Below, piece by piece: positions 10,602 through 21,696 of a stretch of 64,000 bases of DNA; position 1 is the first letter of the stretch; every line of letters begins with the position of its first letter. Made by a program: the position numbers and the translations under genes. This DNA comes from Psococerastis gibbosa (Eukaryota; Arthropoda; Insecta; Psocodea; Psocidae). The DNA is taken from the NCBI GenBank assembly GCA_963971405.1, contig OZ020486.1, positions 20,855,419-20,919,418 on the forward strand, in the 5' to 3' direction. The notes beneath the pieces were generated by a model, which was not told the DNA's origin, searched no databases, and saw only the letters and a list, made by a program, of their open reading frames with translations.

Positions 10602-13209
10602 GTGTAAAGTATTAAAATCAAACAAATTTGCACAATTTCCACATAAACATATATATTGTTAAAAGTTATTGTTAAAGTTTTAATTTTTTAACTTTTAACA
10701 ATATATATGTTTATGTGGAAATTGTGCAAATTTGTTTGATTTAAGGCGGGGTTTCCACATACGTCAATGGTCAATGGTAAATATGGTTTTGACGTGGTAG
10801 CAGACATTTTTAGTCAATACCACATTTACCATTGACCATTGACGTATGTGGAAACAATGCTCTACAGCACACTACTCTAGAAGCCTATTAAATTTTTGAT
10901 AAACTTACTTTTTGATAAAAGTAAAGTAAATCAAGTCAATAGGTTTCTTTTTTGCACAAAGTCAAATTTCTCATGACATGACAGAGTCATAAATGAGATG
11001 TTATAAAGTAGAAGAAATTTCCCTCTTCATTTTAATATAGTATGTGACCGTGCCTTACACAGTTTTGGAGCTCCTTCAATCTGACAAGCTCAGTAACCGT
11101 TATTTTTTAACAAATCAAGTTCCATAATTTAGGCCAATCGGTACGGCACCATAATGTACATGAAAGGAATAAATTTTCTCATTTATAACACTTTAATTAT
11201 TGCTCTACGATCGACATATATCATGAGAAGTTTGACTTTGCGCAAAAAATGAAAATTGAGGGCTCCATTGGCCCTTAGGCGGGGTTTTCACCGACCGGTT
11301 AGGGCTAAATACAAATACGGTGACGTGGTAACAGACATTCAAGACTTAGGCGGGGTTTCCACCGACCTCGCATTGCAGAATGCAAATGACATTGACGGAA
11401 ATTTTTGTTTTTCTTTTAATAGAAATCGATTAAAATGTTCGTTACTAACATATCCCATGACGCAATTTTTTAATTTTAGTTTGTTTGTTTGTGATTTTAC
11501 TCTATGTTCATTGATCAATTTTAACTATGACATGGAGTAAAACAAACATTTCCATCAATGTCATTTGCATTCTGCAATGCGAGGTCAGTGGGAACCCCGC
11601 CTAAGTCTTGAATGTCTGTTACCACGTCACCGTATTTGTATTTAGCCCTAGCCGGTCGGTGGAAACCGCGCCTTAATAGCAAGGGAAGAAAACTTACCCA
11701 ACATAGAGCGCTCCGCGATGCCAATATTGCAGTTTTTCAAATCGGTCACTCAAAACTGATACAAAGTCAATAAAGGCGCAACAACAGGGAGCTTCTGCCA
11801 CCAAAACCAAAAATCCGGCTAACCTGAAAAATGATTTAATCAACTCAATTATAGCACGAGGGGATGTGTGTGTGGCTTGTGGCAAGGGTAATTGACGGGC
11901 ATTATAATATAATTCATAAAAATTTTATTTTTTATTTATCATTTAAAAATACTTTTAAATAAATAAAAAGTTAGGCCTACAACAAAAATACGATTTTAAT
12001 ATTCATCTGTCAGATAGATAATACGGTTGTAGTCATTTGCTACAAGACTACGTCATTTTCTCAACTTCTGTTCCATAAAATATTTGTATCTACTTGTATA
12101 CAGGCAATTTTCATGCATAACTTATACATGTGCCTCACACAGTTACGGTACTTAAGGAATATTATGATTCGTCTTCGTTATTTAAAAACATCGCTTGGTT
12201 TTCTTCCTCGCTATTATCCCTAAGAAGGGTCAGCCCGGTCAGCGATGCGGCATAGTGATTTAATTGGTAAAGGTGTAGTTCAGCTAGTCTGCTACCCCTC
12301 ATAAAATCACAAAATGAACCCTATATCGTTGATTTAACTTTAAAGAAACTCATTTCCGAAAGAATTAAAAGTTGGAAAAGTATAGTTTTTGAGTTGCAGC
12401 CCAATTTAGTTCGAATTTTTGCATGGGCAGGTATAGGGACAAATTGCTCATAGATTTTTTTATGGAAGGAACATTGTCAGAGGCATGTAAATAATACAAC
12501 ACTTGCTTAAAATATGAATTCCCTTGCAAATTGGATGTTTTCCTTCCATATTAAACGCATTTTCATTCGACTTTTGATACAGTGGGGTAGCTAAACTGCA
12601 CCTTTACCATTTAATTTAAGTGTCGTGGTTCTTTTACTTAGCTAAGGCACCTTCTTAAGTGACTAGAACATATAATTTGTAATTGAATACTTACATTTGC
12701 CATACTCCTCCCACTAGGCAAGATACATCAGCCAGAATAATGCCCGTTGCTGCCCAGACTCCAAAAAATATAGCCACTAAAATGTAAAAGACGTAAGTCT
12801 GCAATTATTAATCAGAACATATTGTGCTAAACCTACATAATTCATAAATCTTTTGTTTACTCATTGACATAGGGGCCTAGACATTGTTTTGACAGCTCAA
12901 AAGATAAGATAAGCTTTATATGGCTCCTTATGGTCTCGCCATAGGAGCTGTAACATTAAGTAGCACGCCACCACAGTTTTCAATAATTAAACTATACTAC
13001 ATCACCTCCTCCTCCAACCGTGCCAAGACCCCTTGCAGCGTATTTCATCCACACAGAAACATCGTCTTTGTTGGCATCATCAGGCCTCCCCATCAACCCC
13101 CGTACTTTGTCTGTTAACGACTAAAAAAATACAAACATAAGCAATTCTAATTGCTAGGTCTCCATTTGAATACTAATTATTAAAAGAGAAATCAGTCAGC
13201 ACTTACCAT
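7862..13209 (-). CDS. fwe: Calcium channel Flower
   Basis: Exons are 13207-13209 (the ATG alone), 13006-13120, 12695-12776, 11698-11823 and 10196-10303, followed by one of two last exons, 7862-8006 or 9312-9438. All phases agree. The products are 192 aa (distal exon) or 186 aa (proximal exon). The protein is a four-pass membrane protein with hydrophobic segments at about 36-55, 59-78, 106-123 and 126-141. The VAEAPCCC motif carries Glu77, which aligns with the acidic residue proposed as the Ca2+ selectivity site in Drosophila Flower. In flies Flower is a synaptic-vesicle channel coupling exo- and endocytosis, and its C-terminal isoforms act as fitness marks in cell competition. The distal isoform, at 192 aa, is close to the usual family length. 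The start codon is separated from the rest by an intron directly after ATG. Its divergent neighbour is a NEK kinase. Confidence 0.95.
8542..8757. repeat. Foldback repeat between the two flower last exons
   Basis: The left arm AAGTCAAATTTCTCATGACA...GTAGAGCCATAA is mirrored by the right arm TTATGGCTCTACGAC...CATGAGAAATTT. Related arms occur at 10945-11255 and 36927-37090, and a single arm near 15365-15415, so this is a dispersed family. Confidence 0.55.
9312..9438 (-). CDS. fwe: flower alternative last exon, proximal
   Basis: A GGCTGTGCAG acceptor ends at 9439. The exon enters in the same phase as the distal last exon (AA|A) and encodes [16 protein letters not shown], then a Ser/Pro/Gly stretch, and ends DPDVWRPT with TAA at 9312-9314. 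KGSRDDM is reminiscent of KASQEEM in the distal exon, which suggests an old exon duplication or convergent function. A minus-strand AATAAA (9086-9091) lies about 220 bases after the stop, as expected for a terminal exon. It is clearly more GC-rich than its surroundings. Confidence 0.85.
9786..9946. mobile_element. Small hAT-like MITE with internal poly-G/poly-C
   Basis: The ends CCATGGACGGAT and ATCCGTCCCTGG are inverted. The right end read outward, CAGGGACGGATCCAG, resembles hAT-type termini. Internal G(10) and C(12) runs face each other. I see no clear target duplication, so the exact borders are uncertain. Confidence 0.5.
10196..10303 (-). CDS. fwe: flower coding exon 5 (third and fourth membrane segments)
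   Basis: This encodes residues 109-145, [13 protein letters not shown]...[19 protein letters not shown]. The acceptor is TTTCCCAG and the donor AA|GTAAG. It is the last common exon before the alternative C-termini. Confidence 0.93.
10546..10601. repeat. (ATT)n microsatellite
   Basis: There are about 18-19 uninterrupted ATT units in the flower intron, starting 16 bases before a perfect palindrome. Confidence 0.95.
10617..10740. repeat. Perfect inverted repeat, 52-bp arms, 20-base loop
   Basis: Arms 10617-10668 and 10689-10740 are exact reverse complements. They begin ATCAAACAAATTTGCACAAT. The loop is 10669-10688. This is either a very young foldback/MITE or a hairpin RNA locus. It directly abuts the MITE starting at 10745. 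Confidence 0.9.
10745..10853. mobile_element. Tourist/PIF-like MITE (family GGCGGGGTTTCCAC)
   Basis: The left end GGCGGGGTTTCCACATACG follows TTAA. The right side mirrors it up to GTATGTGGAAAC but has lost the final CCCCGCC. The centre contains the family motif TGACGTGGTAGCAGACAT. A much better preserved copy lies at 49197-49331. Confidence 0.75.
10945..11255. repeat. Foldback repeat in the flower intron
   Basis: The left arm GCACAAAGTCAAATTTCTCATGA is the imperfect complement of the right arm TCATGAGAAGTTTGACTTTGCGC, with about 200 bases between them. It belongs to the same family as 8542-8757. Confidence 0.55.
11278..11672. mobile_element. Composite palindromic MITE, nested structure, with TTA target duplication
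   Basis: The outer element runs from GGCGGGGTTTTCACCGACCG to CGGTCGGTGGAAACCGCGCC and is flanked by TTA on both sides (11275-11277, 11673-11675). An inner GGCGGGG...CCCCGCC element occupies 11349-11601, placed at the symmetric centre of the outer one. The outer arms carry GACGTGGTAACAGACAT. The right border lies about 20 bases inside the intron from the flower exon 4 donor (11697). Confidence 0.8.
11698..11823 (-). CDS. fwe: flower coding exon 4 (EAPCC motif)
   Basis: This encodes residues 67-109, including [17 protein letters not shown] with the channel Glu77 and WHRGALYVG. The acceptor is TTTTCAG and the donor GG|GTAAGT. Confidence 0.94.
12695..12776 (-). CDS. fwe: flower coding exon 3 (first and second membrane segments)
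   Basis: This encodes residues 40-67, [12 protein letters not shown] through VGGVWQM. The acceptor is TACATTTTAG and the donor AT|GTAAGT. Confidence 0.93.
13006..13120 (-). CDS. fwe: flower coding exon 2 (cytoplasmic N-terminus)
   Basis: This encodes residues 2-40, [13 protein letters not shown]...[16 protein letters not shown]. The acceptor is ATTTTTTTAG at 13121. The preceding exon supplies only the ATG (13207-13209), followed directly by GTAAGT. Confidence 0.92.
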
Positions 13210-13775
13210 TGTAGAAGATAAAACTTTAAAATATTATTGAGCCGTTGTCAGCTGTCATCAGCACTTAGCGTCTTCTGCTAGTTGCGCGATTCATATTCGA
13301 TTGATCGAATGTTTAAAAGCGCGCGAAAACTGAAAACTTTACTCGACTTTAAAGGAAATTGATTTTTTCTTTTAAATTATCTAAAATGGATTAAAATTTG
13401 TTATTTAAATGAAAATATTATACTTAACTTTTGGTTGCATTGACTACACCGTACTATACGTTTTTTTTAAACCTTATTTTTAATTCCGCAACTGATACAT
13501 AGCCTAATACACTGTAATACACTGTGTACGGAGTATAATAAAATAATAGGAATGGCCAAACCTACTCCGCTTAAACCATATTTATTAAGTAATTGGAGTA
13601 AAAAATTTAATTGTAATCATCGCAATTATTCTGAACAGTAAATAGCAAGCAGGAACTTAATGTGACACCTATCTGATTGGGTTGAGGTTAAATCGAGGCT
13701 ATCCTATTGTTACTGTAGTAACCAACACACAAACATTACTGAACTTGCCCTTGTGAAATCTGTTCTGTGTTCAAT
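13210..13775. promoter_or_regulatory. Divergent promoter interval, flower / NEK kinase
   Basis: Only 566 bases separate the flower ATG (minus strand) from the kinase ATG (plus strand). The interval must hold both 5' UTRs and both transcription starts unless upstream exons exist. I see no convincing TATA box in the expected places. A shared bidirectional promoter is inferred from spacing alone. Confidence 0.5.
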
Positions 13776-16700
13776 ATGTCTGACCAGGAATTCCTTGAAC
13801 TTACCAGAAGATCACTGCAAGATGGTCTGTATTCATCATTATCGGATTTTGTTGTTGATGGAAAAATTGGCAAAGGACAGTTCAGTGTTGTGTATAAGGC
13901 TCGATGTAAGGCAAATGGGGCAACGGTAGCTTTGAAAAAAGTTCAGATTTTTGAAATGACTGATGCAAAAGCTCGTTTGGATTGCATGAAGGAAATCAAT
14001 CTTTTACAGGTAAAGTACATATGTACGGTAGAGCTATCAACCTGGAACCTTGCTAATCTGTTGGCCTTTTCAACATGCAGGTATTAATTTTAGTTCATTC
14101 AGAAATATGAAAGGCGACAGCCAACATACGGGTATGGGTGCTAAAACGCAGGTGCATATAGGTACCTACGCAGCCTAATTTGCAACATAGTAGGGCCTAC
14201 CGTAAACCAAACCTTTCTTCTTTATCATTCGCAGCATTTTGGTCATTTTCTATATCCATTCAAAATTAACTACATACATCCAAAAATCCAGAAGCAAGAA
14301 AGGATTCTATCCAACACAGGACTGGGCTTTGTGACTTGTTGACTGGCACCGAGGTATCATACCGTACTGTATTATTTATACCGTATGCTACCGTACCTTT
14401 CATCTAACCCCATCAATTTCAACGGGTCAGGAGACGTGTGCAGCAGTACCTAGTGTACCCCTTTTTATGCATTTACTTGTGCTGCCTATGGCTGTATTAA
14501 AAAACTGCTTAAGTAAGGCAATCACCTTTACACATAATTAATTAATTATAATTAAATATATATTTTAAATAATTAATTTATTTCAGCAACTTAACCACCC
14601 AAATGTTATAAAGTACTTGGCTTCATTTGTTGAGCACAATGAATTGCACATTGTTTTCGAATTAGCTGACGCGGGAGATCTAGCACGTATGCTCAACTAC
14701 TTTCGTCGACAAAGGAGGCTAGTGGCTGAACGAACTATTTGGAAATATTTTGTACAAATTGCTTCAGCGTTAGAGCATATGCACAGGCAGCGTGTTATGC
14801 ATCGAGGTAGGTGCCGTAGCAGTTGTTATAGTAGAACTATGCTGAGTTCTTCATTCATCACAGCAGAAAAATCACGGTAAGTTGGGTGAGGCATACTGTG
14901 CAAGTACTATACGAACAACAATCTTCTAACAAATTTTATTTATATATACGATGCACACTTTCGGATATATCATTTGCCCGAAGACTGTTTATCGCGTAAC
15001 ACTTGCGCAGTAGGTATGCCTCGGTGAATTAACTTACCGCGATTTTTCTGATGTGACGTATGGCTCTACTCAGTGTAGTTTTACCATGTATCGTGCGATC
15101 ACAATTATTCAATTAAAATGCACTTAAATTGCTCATGTGACAGGCGCATTAGACCTGCACTCATTGCCGGGTGGGATTGGCTCTAAACATGTAGTACCGT
15201 ACCTAAAGGATATTGGATGGATAATGGATGTTCTACAGGTAGACCACAGAATACTATGACATATAGCCACTCACTAAGGAGGCTATAAAGTTAATTTTCC
15301 ACTTCCAACTTCCGTTTTGATTAGCATTCCAATCCAATCCTTATACATAAATGTAAATAACAAATATCTCATGAAATGTCAATTGTATAGCCCTGTCAAA
15401 AATATCAGGACAAACTGAAAAAAAATTTCTGTGCATTTTGATGTAGCCCATATATATTCTCAGCGAACCCTCCTCAATCAAATTATATTAATTTATTCAC
15501 CACTAATCTTACTCTTAAAATTGTACTCTATCCACCATTTTAAGTAAGATAGCACCGAAATATTATGCCTTGTAACAATCTGGCTTCCAGTTCTTCCATT
15601 CTTACTGGGGCGAAAGGCCACATAACAGGTATCGAAACGTAGAGGAGCATTTCAGCTAATTTAATGAAGGCTCAACCAACGATCTTTGTACAGAAAAAGC
15701 GTAGTGGGGTACACAAATTTGGTCATTTAACGGGATTTGAAATCACGCCTTTTTTTTCAGACATCAAGCCAGCAAACGTTTTTGTGACGGCAACAGGTGT
15801 CGTAAAACTCGGCGATCTTGGCCTTGGGCGCTTCTTCAGTGCGAAGACTATAGCGGCGCACTCTTTGGTGGGGACGCCATACTACATGAGTCCAGAGAGA
15901 ATTCACGAGCACGGGTACAACTTCAAATCTGATATCTGGTCCCTAGGATGTCTTTTATACGAAATGGCGGCTCTTCAGAGTCCTTTCTATGGAGACAAGA
16001 TGAACCTGTACATTCTCTGCAAGAAGATTGAAGTATGCGATTACCCCCCTCTCCCCTCAGATCTTTATTCTCGTCAGGTAGACACCCACATTACATATAG
16101 GTAGGCTACATAGCATATATTTCATCAGGATCTGACACCATAAGGCTGTTTTCAAAACTATAAGAAACAAGATTTTGCCTTTTGGTCGAGTGTATTTAAT
16201 TTTTCATTCCACCATTATGATATATTTTGCGTTTTATGTAGCCTATGTACTATATACGTACAGTACGTCCGCACCTATCTACGAAGTCAACAGTACAATA
16301 TGAAGTTTCTCTCAAAATGCTGAGCTTTTTTTTAAGCCGAACTATTATGTAGCCTATCATTCTAATAACTACCTATCTACCTACTTTACAAATGAATTTA
16401 ATAATTTTTTTTATTTAAAAATAATAAATAAATTACAAGAAAAATCGAAGTTTTAAGAAAGAAAGAAAGAAAAATGTCTTTATTTTCAATGTGGGCGAAT
16501 TTTGGGACTTTCGGCCCACTCTTACAATTAAAAATTTACAATTTACAATCCAAATCAATGGTTATAATATATAATATATGTAGATATCAACACCATGCTG
16601 ACTTTTAATATTGTCTCAAAACTCTCTTTACGGTTAACTACACTACTCAATGTAATGCCAATGCAAAGAATGTCATTATTTGCTCTTTTGTTTTCAGCTT

Positions 16701-16835
16701 CGTGACATCGTCGCGGCATGCATACAAGCAGAGCCTGATAAGAGGCCAGACGTCTCCGAAATCCACAAGGTCACCCGGCAAATGAACTCCTTTTTCCAGA
16801 GTCTCCCTCCAGGGGTTCCAGCTCGACCTAGCTAA
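13776..16835 (+). CDS. Nek7: NIMA-related serine/threonine kinase, NEK6/NEK7 type
   Basis: Exons 13776-14009, 14587-14806, 15761-16077 and 16698-16835 join in phase (0, 1, 0) into 302 aa, the length of human NEK7. Visible motifs are the glycine loop IGKGQFS (31-37), VALKK with catalytic Lys54, HRDIKPAN (150-157), DLG (170-172) in place of DFG as in this subfamily, and [13 protein letters not shown], where Ser186 corresponds to the NEK9-phosphorylated activation-loop serine of NEK7. Tyr88 falls at the position of the autoinhibitory Tyr97 (numbering offset 9). The short N-terminus and absence of a C-terminal regulatory tail are typical of NEK6/7, which act in mitotic spindle assembly and, in vertebrates, in NLRP3 signalling. 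Insects usually have one gene for the NEK6/7 pair. The ATG at 13776 (MSDQEFLEL) is the first good start after the divergent promoter. Confidence 0.95.
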
Positions 16836-16990
16836 TAACGCTTACCCTCAGATGTGGATTCCCAACGGTTTCACATTTAATTTAAGTGTTTGTGTGCCTT
16901 TTACTGTGTGTTTTCATGTAAGTTTTTAGTGAGATTATATTATGTAACATCGTGTTCCTGTAGTAATAAACAAATTTTAATAGTACATTA
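16836..16990 (+). other. 3' UTR of the NEK kinase with poly(A) signal
   Basis: AATAAA lies at 16965-16970, 130 bases after the TAA, in an AT-rich non-coding context. This suggests a short 3' UTR ending near 16990. Confidence 0.65.
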
Positions 16991-17469
16991 ACTAAATTGT
17001 TTCACCATGAATAATAGACTAATAGTTACCTTTTGTATCACACGGAATCACCCACCAATCAACAAAATGATGAGACATAATTCAGCTAATGATTCTGAAG
17101 TGGAAAATATGTAAAGTTAGGGCTGGAATTTAAAACAAATGGTAGCTGAATCATAATAATGTTGACGAAATTAATTATTTTCTCGTTCTAAAGCATCGAA
17201 CATTATAATTACCCTTATGGTAAATTCATAGAAAACAGTGTTTCCGTTGTATATTGGCCTTTTCTCATTTGCAATACATACTATTACCTAATCCAAAAAA
17301 CAACACGATGAAGACTATATATTATATGATAAAAGTAAACATAAGTCGGGTGAATGTACTGAATTTTGATTTGAATTAATATTATTCATGGGACTATTTG
17401 AATATGTTTGCTGCAAAATGGCATTTGTTTATAAAAACATTCAGAAAGTTTAAATAAATAAATTAACAG

Positions 17470-17570
17470 TGACTTTATTTTTTTTATAGCTGAGACCACC
17501 CTAGCGGAGTTCAAGGGCCACAAGACACTCTCTTACACTCAACTAGGGGTCAGCAACAAAAACAGTGTTA
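17470..17570 (-). repeat. SINE fragment (tail part only)
   Basis: This carries CCTAGCGGAGTTCAAGGGCC...CTCTTACACTCAACTAGG, the same block found in the longer copies at 25596-25791 and 28688-28866. The tRNA-like head is missing. Confidence 0.6.
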
Positions 17571-19687
17571 ATTTACAACACAATTTTAAGTCGATAAAAA
17601 AATTCCTTAAGTTTAGAGGGGCAATTTCATAAGACTTATTAACTTAATCTATTTCAGAATGGAAATTATTTCCAAGTTCATTATTTTGAAGAAAGCACAT
17701 AAGGTAACTAATGTAGTAATACTTTTTTTGCCCAACAGTTCCCGACGCTATAGACTTTAAATTGCGAACTTGATTGGCGGTGTCATGAGAAGATAAGTGT
17801 AGATAACAGGTCGAGAAAACAAGGCCATTTTCAGGATATTTTTCTAATAGTAACCAAAACAATGTGTACAATTTTTTTCAGTAGGAGATGAACTGTAAGT
17901 ATACATAACCAATAATGTACAAAGAAATGAGTGAAGAATGCTCAATCGAGCGCAAGTTGGTGTTTACAAAATACAAAAATATCAGAATCCATTGATTCCA
18001 TGCATATTATCCTACAGACAACTGAAGCACCGCGCCAACCAGCCACACAAGTATATACACGGCATTTACACGCTTTGGTTTCACATTGAACGTTTCTGAA
18101 GGACCGTCTCACGGTCCAGCCAGAGTATGATGGCAGGAAGACGAAGGCATTGACACCTAACCATCCTATCCGACAGCGGAACCAACAGAAAAAATAAACA
18201 AAAGACAGCACTGGTGTTATGGGGAAAATATTTGAGTTTCTCGTACGCCACAATTTTTAGAATACTAACACACGAGACCCTTTCCACCGTTCCCTATAGG
18301 TACAAAGGAACTTAAAGAAACGAGCCAGAGTTCTAGGCTGGTTTATGCACTATAAATCAACCTATAAACAAGCAAACTAGTTATCTCTTCAAATCAATTC
18401 AAAAGGTGTCAAAGGCACGGACTGTCGCTAAAATAATACATATACAGTACATTACATTCAGTCGTTTTCAGTTCTGTAAAATTGTTCGAACGTTACGTTG
18501 GCTATCTTCTCCAATAATTAGACCCGGTCCGACCATCGTTTGGAAAGTATCTAAGGAATACTGGACGGTACCTCTATCTACCAACGCACAGCATTGCAGT
18601 GAAGTATTCTTTACTGAGACATTTTAAACAATGACGGGAAGGCCCTTAATACGGGCATCTTTTACGTAAATAGAAAATACTACACATTGACATATTCGGA
18701 TTGTAGGACCTACGACAAACATTTTTAGGATTTTAAAAAAAAAACATGAGCCATATAAAATCTATTTTTCCTTCATGCTGATTCCTATTTTATTTACATT
18801 ATAAATGCGGAAGCTACACACTTAACTTAGGAGGGACAACTATCTTCTAAAAAAACATTTCTTTTATTGAAATACTAGAGTTTGGACTATACAGCCAGCA
18901 GGCCTAATACGCCGTTTTAAAAATAGGGTTAAAAATGTAAACTAAAGATTCTGCATTGGACCCGCTGCTGTAATTTTAATAATTTTGAAAATATTAAATG
19001 GAAAAAATCTTACGTGCATTGTACAGCTGAGTTATTAAATGTCTTTATTACTCTCTAGGTTTTAGCTTGACAGAGAATTGAATATAGATTATGGGATTTG
19101 AATCGTCATATAGCCCACGTAAACAACAATCAACAACAAAAAGAAAAATACTGCTCATTTCAAACAGTATTTGAACATGGCGCAATATCAAATTACCCAC
19201 CGTACGTCTGTAATGCCGTCTTTGTGTTGAAATGGATTTAAATTTAAAAATTTAAGTAAAATTACTTGGCTTTTAACTTTGTAAACGGACACACACAACT
19301 CTCATCAATGTCATTATGACAAGTCGTAATTAGTTAATTCTACTAAAGCCCATAAAAAACCTCGTTGGTTCCGCTTTGATTAAAATTCTCTTTGTCAAAT
19401 GTTTTTGACAAAACAATTAATTGGACATGTCACAATTTCGGTTGAGTATGAATGTTGAATCAGTTAATACGCACTGAATGATACAATAAGTCTTGTCTTG
19501 ATATAAATGCAACAATGCCATTAAAAAGTATAAATTAAACTGAACTTGAAACTGAAAGGCTACATGTCAAATTAATGCATTATTCGCATTCTTGAATAAA
19601 ATCAAACCTAACACTAGCTCGAGTGTCAATTACATACCTCCGTGGATAACGATGTAGTGAGAAAAGGATGTACGGTTCGAGGTCTAA

Positions 19688-19891
19688 GGCGGCTATTTGA
19701 ATGTGAATGTGTCATGACGTGGTAGCAGACATCATTAATAAGTCTCAGCCATATTTTAAGGAGACTATTATGTAGATACTTAACTTATCTATTATAAATT
19801 AAGTTATAATATGGTAGAGACTTATTAATGATGCCTGCTACCACGTCATGACACATTCACATTCAAAATCCACGTCGGTGGAATAGCCGCC
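19688..19891. mobile_element. Tourist/PIF-like MITE, long-arm palindrome
   Basis: The ends are GGCGGCTATT and AATAGCCGCC, flanked by TAA and TTA. Inside are TGACGTGGTAGCAGACATCA and its reverse complement, around an AT-rich centre with AACTTATCTATTATAAATTA. It shares its core with 36704-36916 and 31157-31396. Confidence 0.8.
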
Positions 19892-21666
19892 TTAGAGACG
19901 AATGTACTGTAGGCTACTTTCGCCTGGTGAGTAAATACAAAAAAATAACAAAAACAAAAGTAAAAAGTACCACTACCCCAAGTATCACACACATTATTTC
20001 CCTCTCCATTTAAGAATTAGAAAAAATAATATAAGCCATAAATCAGTACCTTCGCCCAACATGTAGAGAAACAAAAAACAAAAAAATAAAATTCAACGTT
20101 CCCAAAAAGCAACATAATATTAAAGAATATTCCCTCTCCACGTAAGTATAATAAAACAATAGAGAAAAATCATGCCATAAAAAAAAAGTTTTCTAGTTTG
20201 AATTTGAAGAAACCAACGTAAGCTAGATAGGCTAGACATGGCCACATGGGCGAAATAAATTCATCTGATCTCAATCGAATTTACATTAGAAGTGTCACCA
20301 TTCGCGATTATCCCGTCAAATAAACCATAAAAATACTTGAAACTGTAAATCGTATTGCATTGGTATGCAACCGAAAACTACATATTGATGATTTGTTGCC
20401 ATTTATATCAAAGTCTAAATATTATTATTTATACAATGCCAAAGCTCAGAGTATACATTAACAGCTCCTTATGAGAGACCTTAAGAGCCTTAAGCTCAGA
20501 GTACTGCCTTAAAAACAGACCACATCTACTTACACAACTCGCAATATAAACAGGTACTCAGAAATTGTAATACCATCATAACTTAAATTACATAGGTCAA
20601 CAGAGCTAAGAATGATATTTAAAACAAAGGGAAAAGACATGCTGATAGCAAAAACCTGAAAGTAAAATGAAGAGCCAAGTTACAAAACTATGAAAAACAA
20701 TTTCGGTTTCATGGCTACCCCATCAACACTGTAGTACCTATTTCATTTTAAGTTCAACCACACTACTCTTCTCGAACGCTTTGTGCATAAAACAGAACCA
20801 AAATTTAGCATAACAGTAACAAAAATTCAAGTCTCAATAGATTGGAACTTAGCTCTTTTTTTAGTTTACGTAGTCAATTGAGGACGTATTTTTCGGCAAA
20901 GCCATCATTCACGTCAATTTCAGTCCAGCAAGATTGAATTTATAGAAATTAAGACAAAAACACGAACAGAAGGAATCATGACGCATGCGGCACCAACAAC
21001 AGAAAAGCACCACTCAAATAACCAGGCTAATCCGACCACTCACAACTCATCTATATGTTTCTAAGGGGCAATCCTATTACAAGCAAATCAACAACATGGA
21101 AGAGACATTACATAAGAAGTGATTTCCAATGGGAATCAACCGGTAACAACCGGAAATGAAGATAAAGGCACATTAGTCTCTTCTGTCAGTTGGCAAACTT
21201 TGGGCTCCCATAATAATTTAATGGATTCGAGGAATACTATTATGCAAAGTAGTAGTCGACTAATCTCAAATTCGAGTCAGATTTAAGCTGTTTAAGCAAT
21301 TACAGTGATTAAATATAGGTGAGTCTACATTACTTCAAAAATTGGCCGCCTGAAGCCCCTCGAAGCAACGCTAGCTCAGTGAAATCTATCGTTGAGGGAA
21401 CCAGGGAAGATTTTAGAGAAGATATTGGAAGCCTAGAGACCTAGAGCTCTTACTTGGGCATGTGAATGCAAAAATTGATGAAATTTTATAGAGCATTACT
21501 ACAGGAACATGGTTGAGAAGGTAAGGCTGGACCCAGCCGTAAACTAAAAATAACTTATTAAAAAAGGGCCAATGAAATAGATAATAGATACGCCAAATTA
21601 TCTCGGGCCAACAGAGACATGGACGGTTATCATGTAATTGACGAGCTGATTCAAAAAGATTATGGT

Positions 21667-21696
21667 GTGTGTGTGTGGGGGGGGGGGGGGGGGGGG
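21667..21696. repeat. (GT)n and G(20) tract
   Basis: GTGTGTGT runs directly into 20 consecutive G at 21677-21696, followed by TGGTGGTGG. The minus-strand proline/threonine-rich open frame across it is a product of the tract. Confidence 0.9.
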
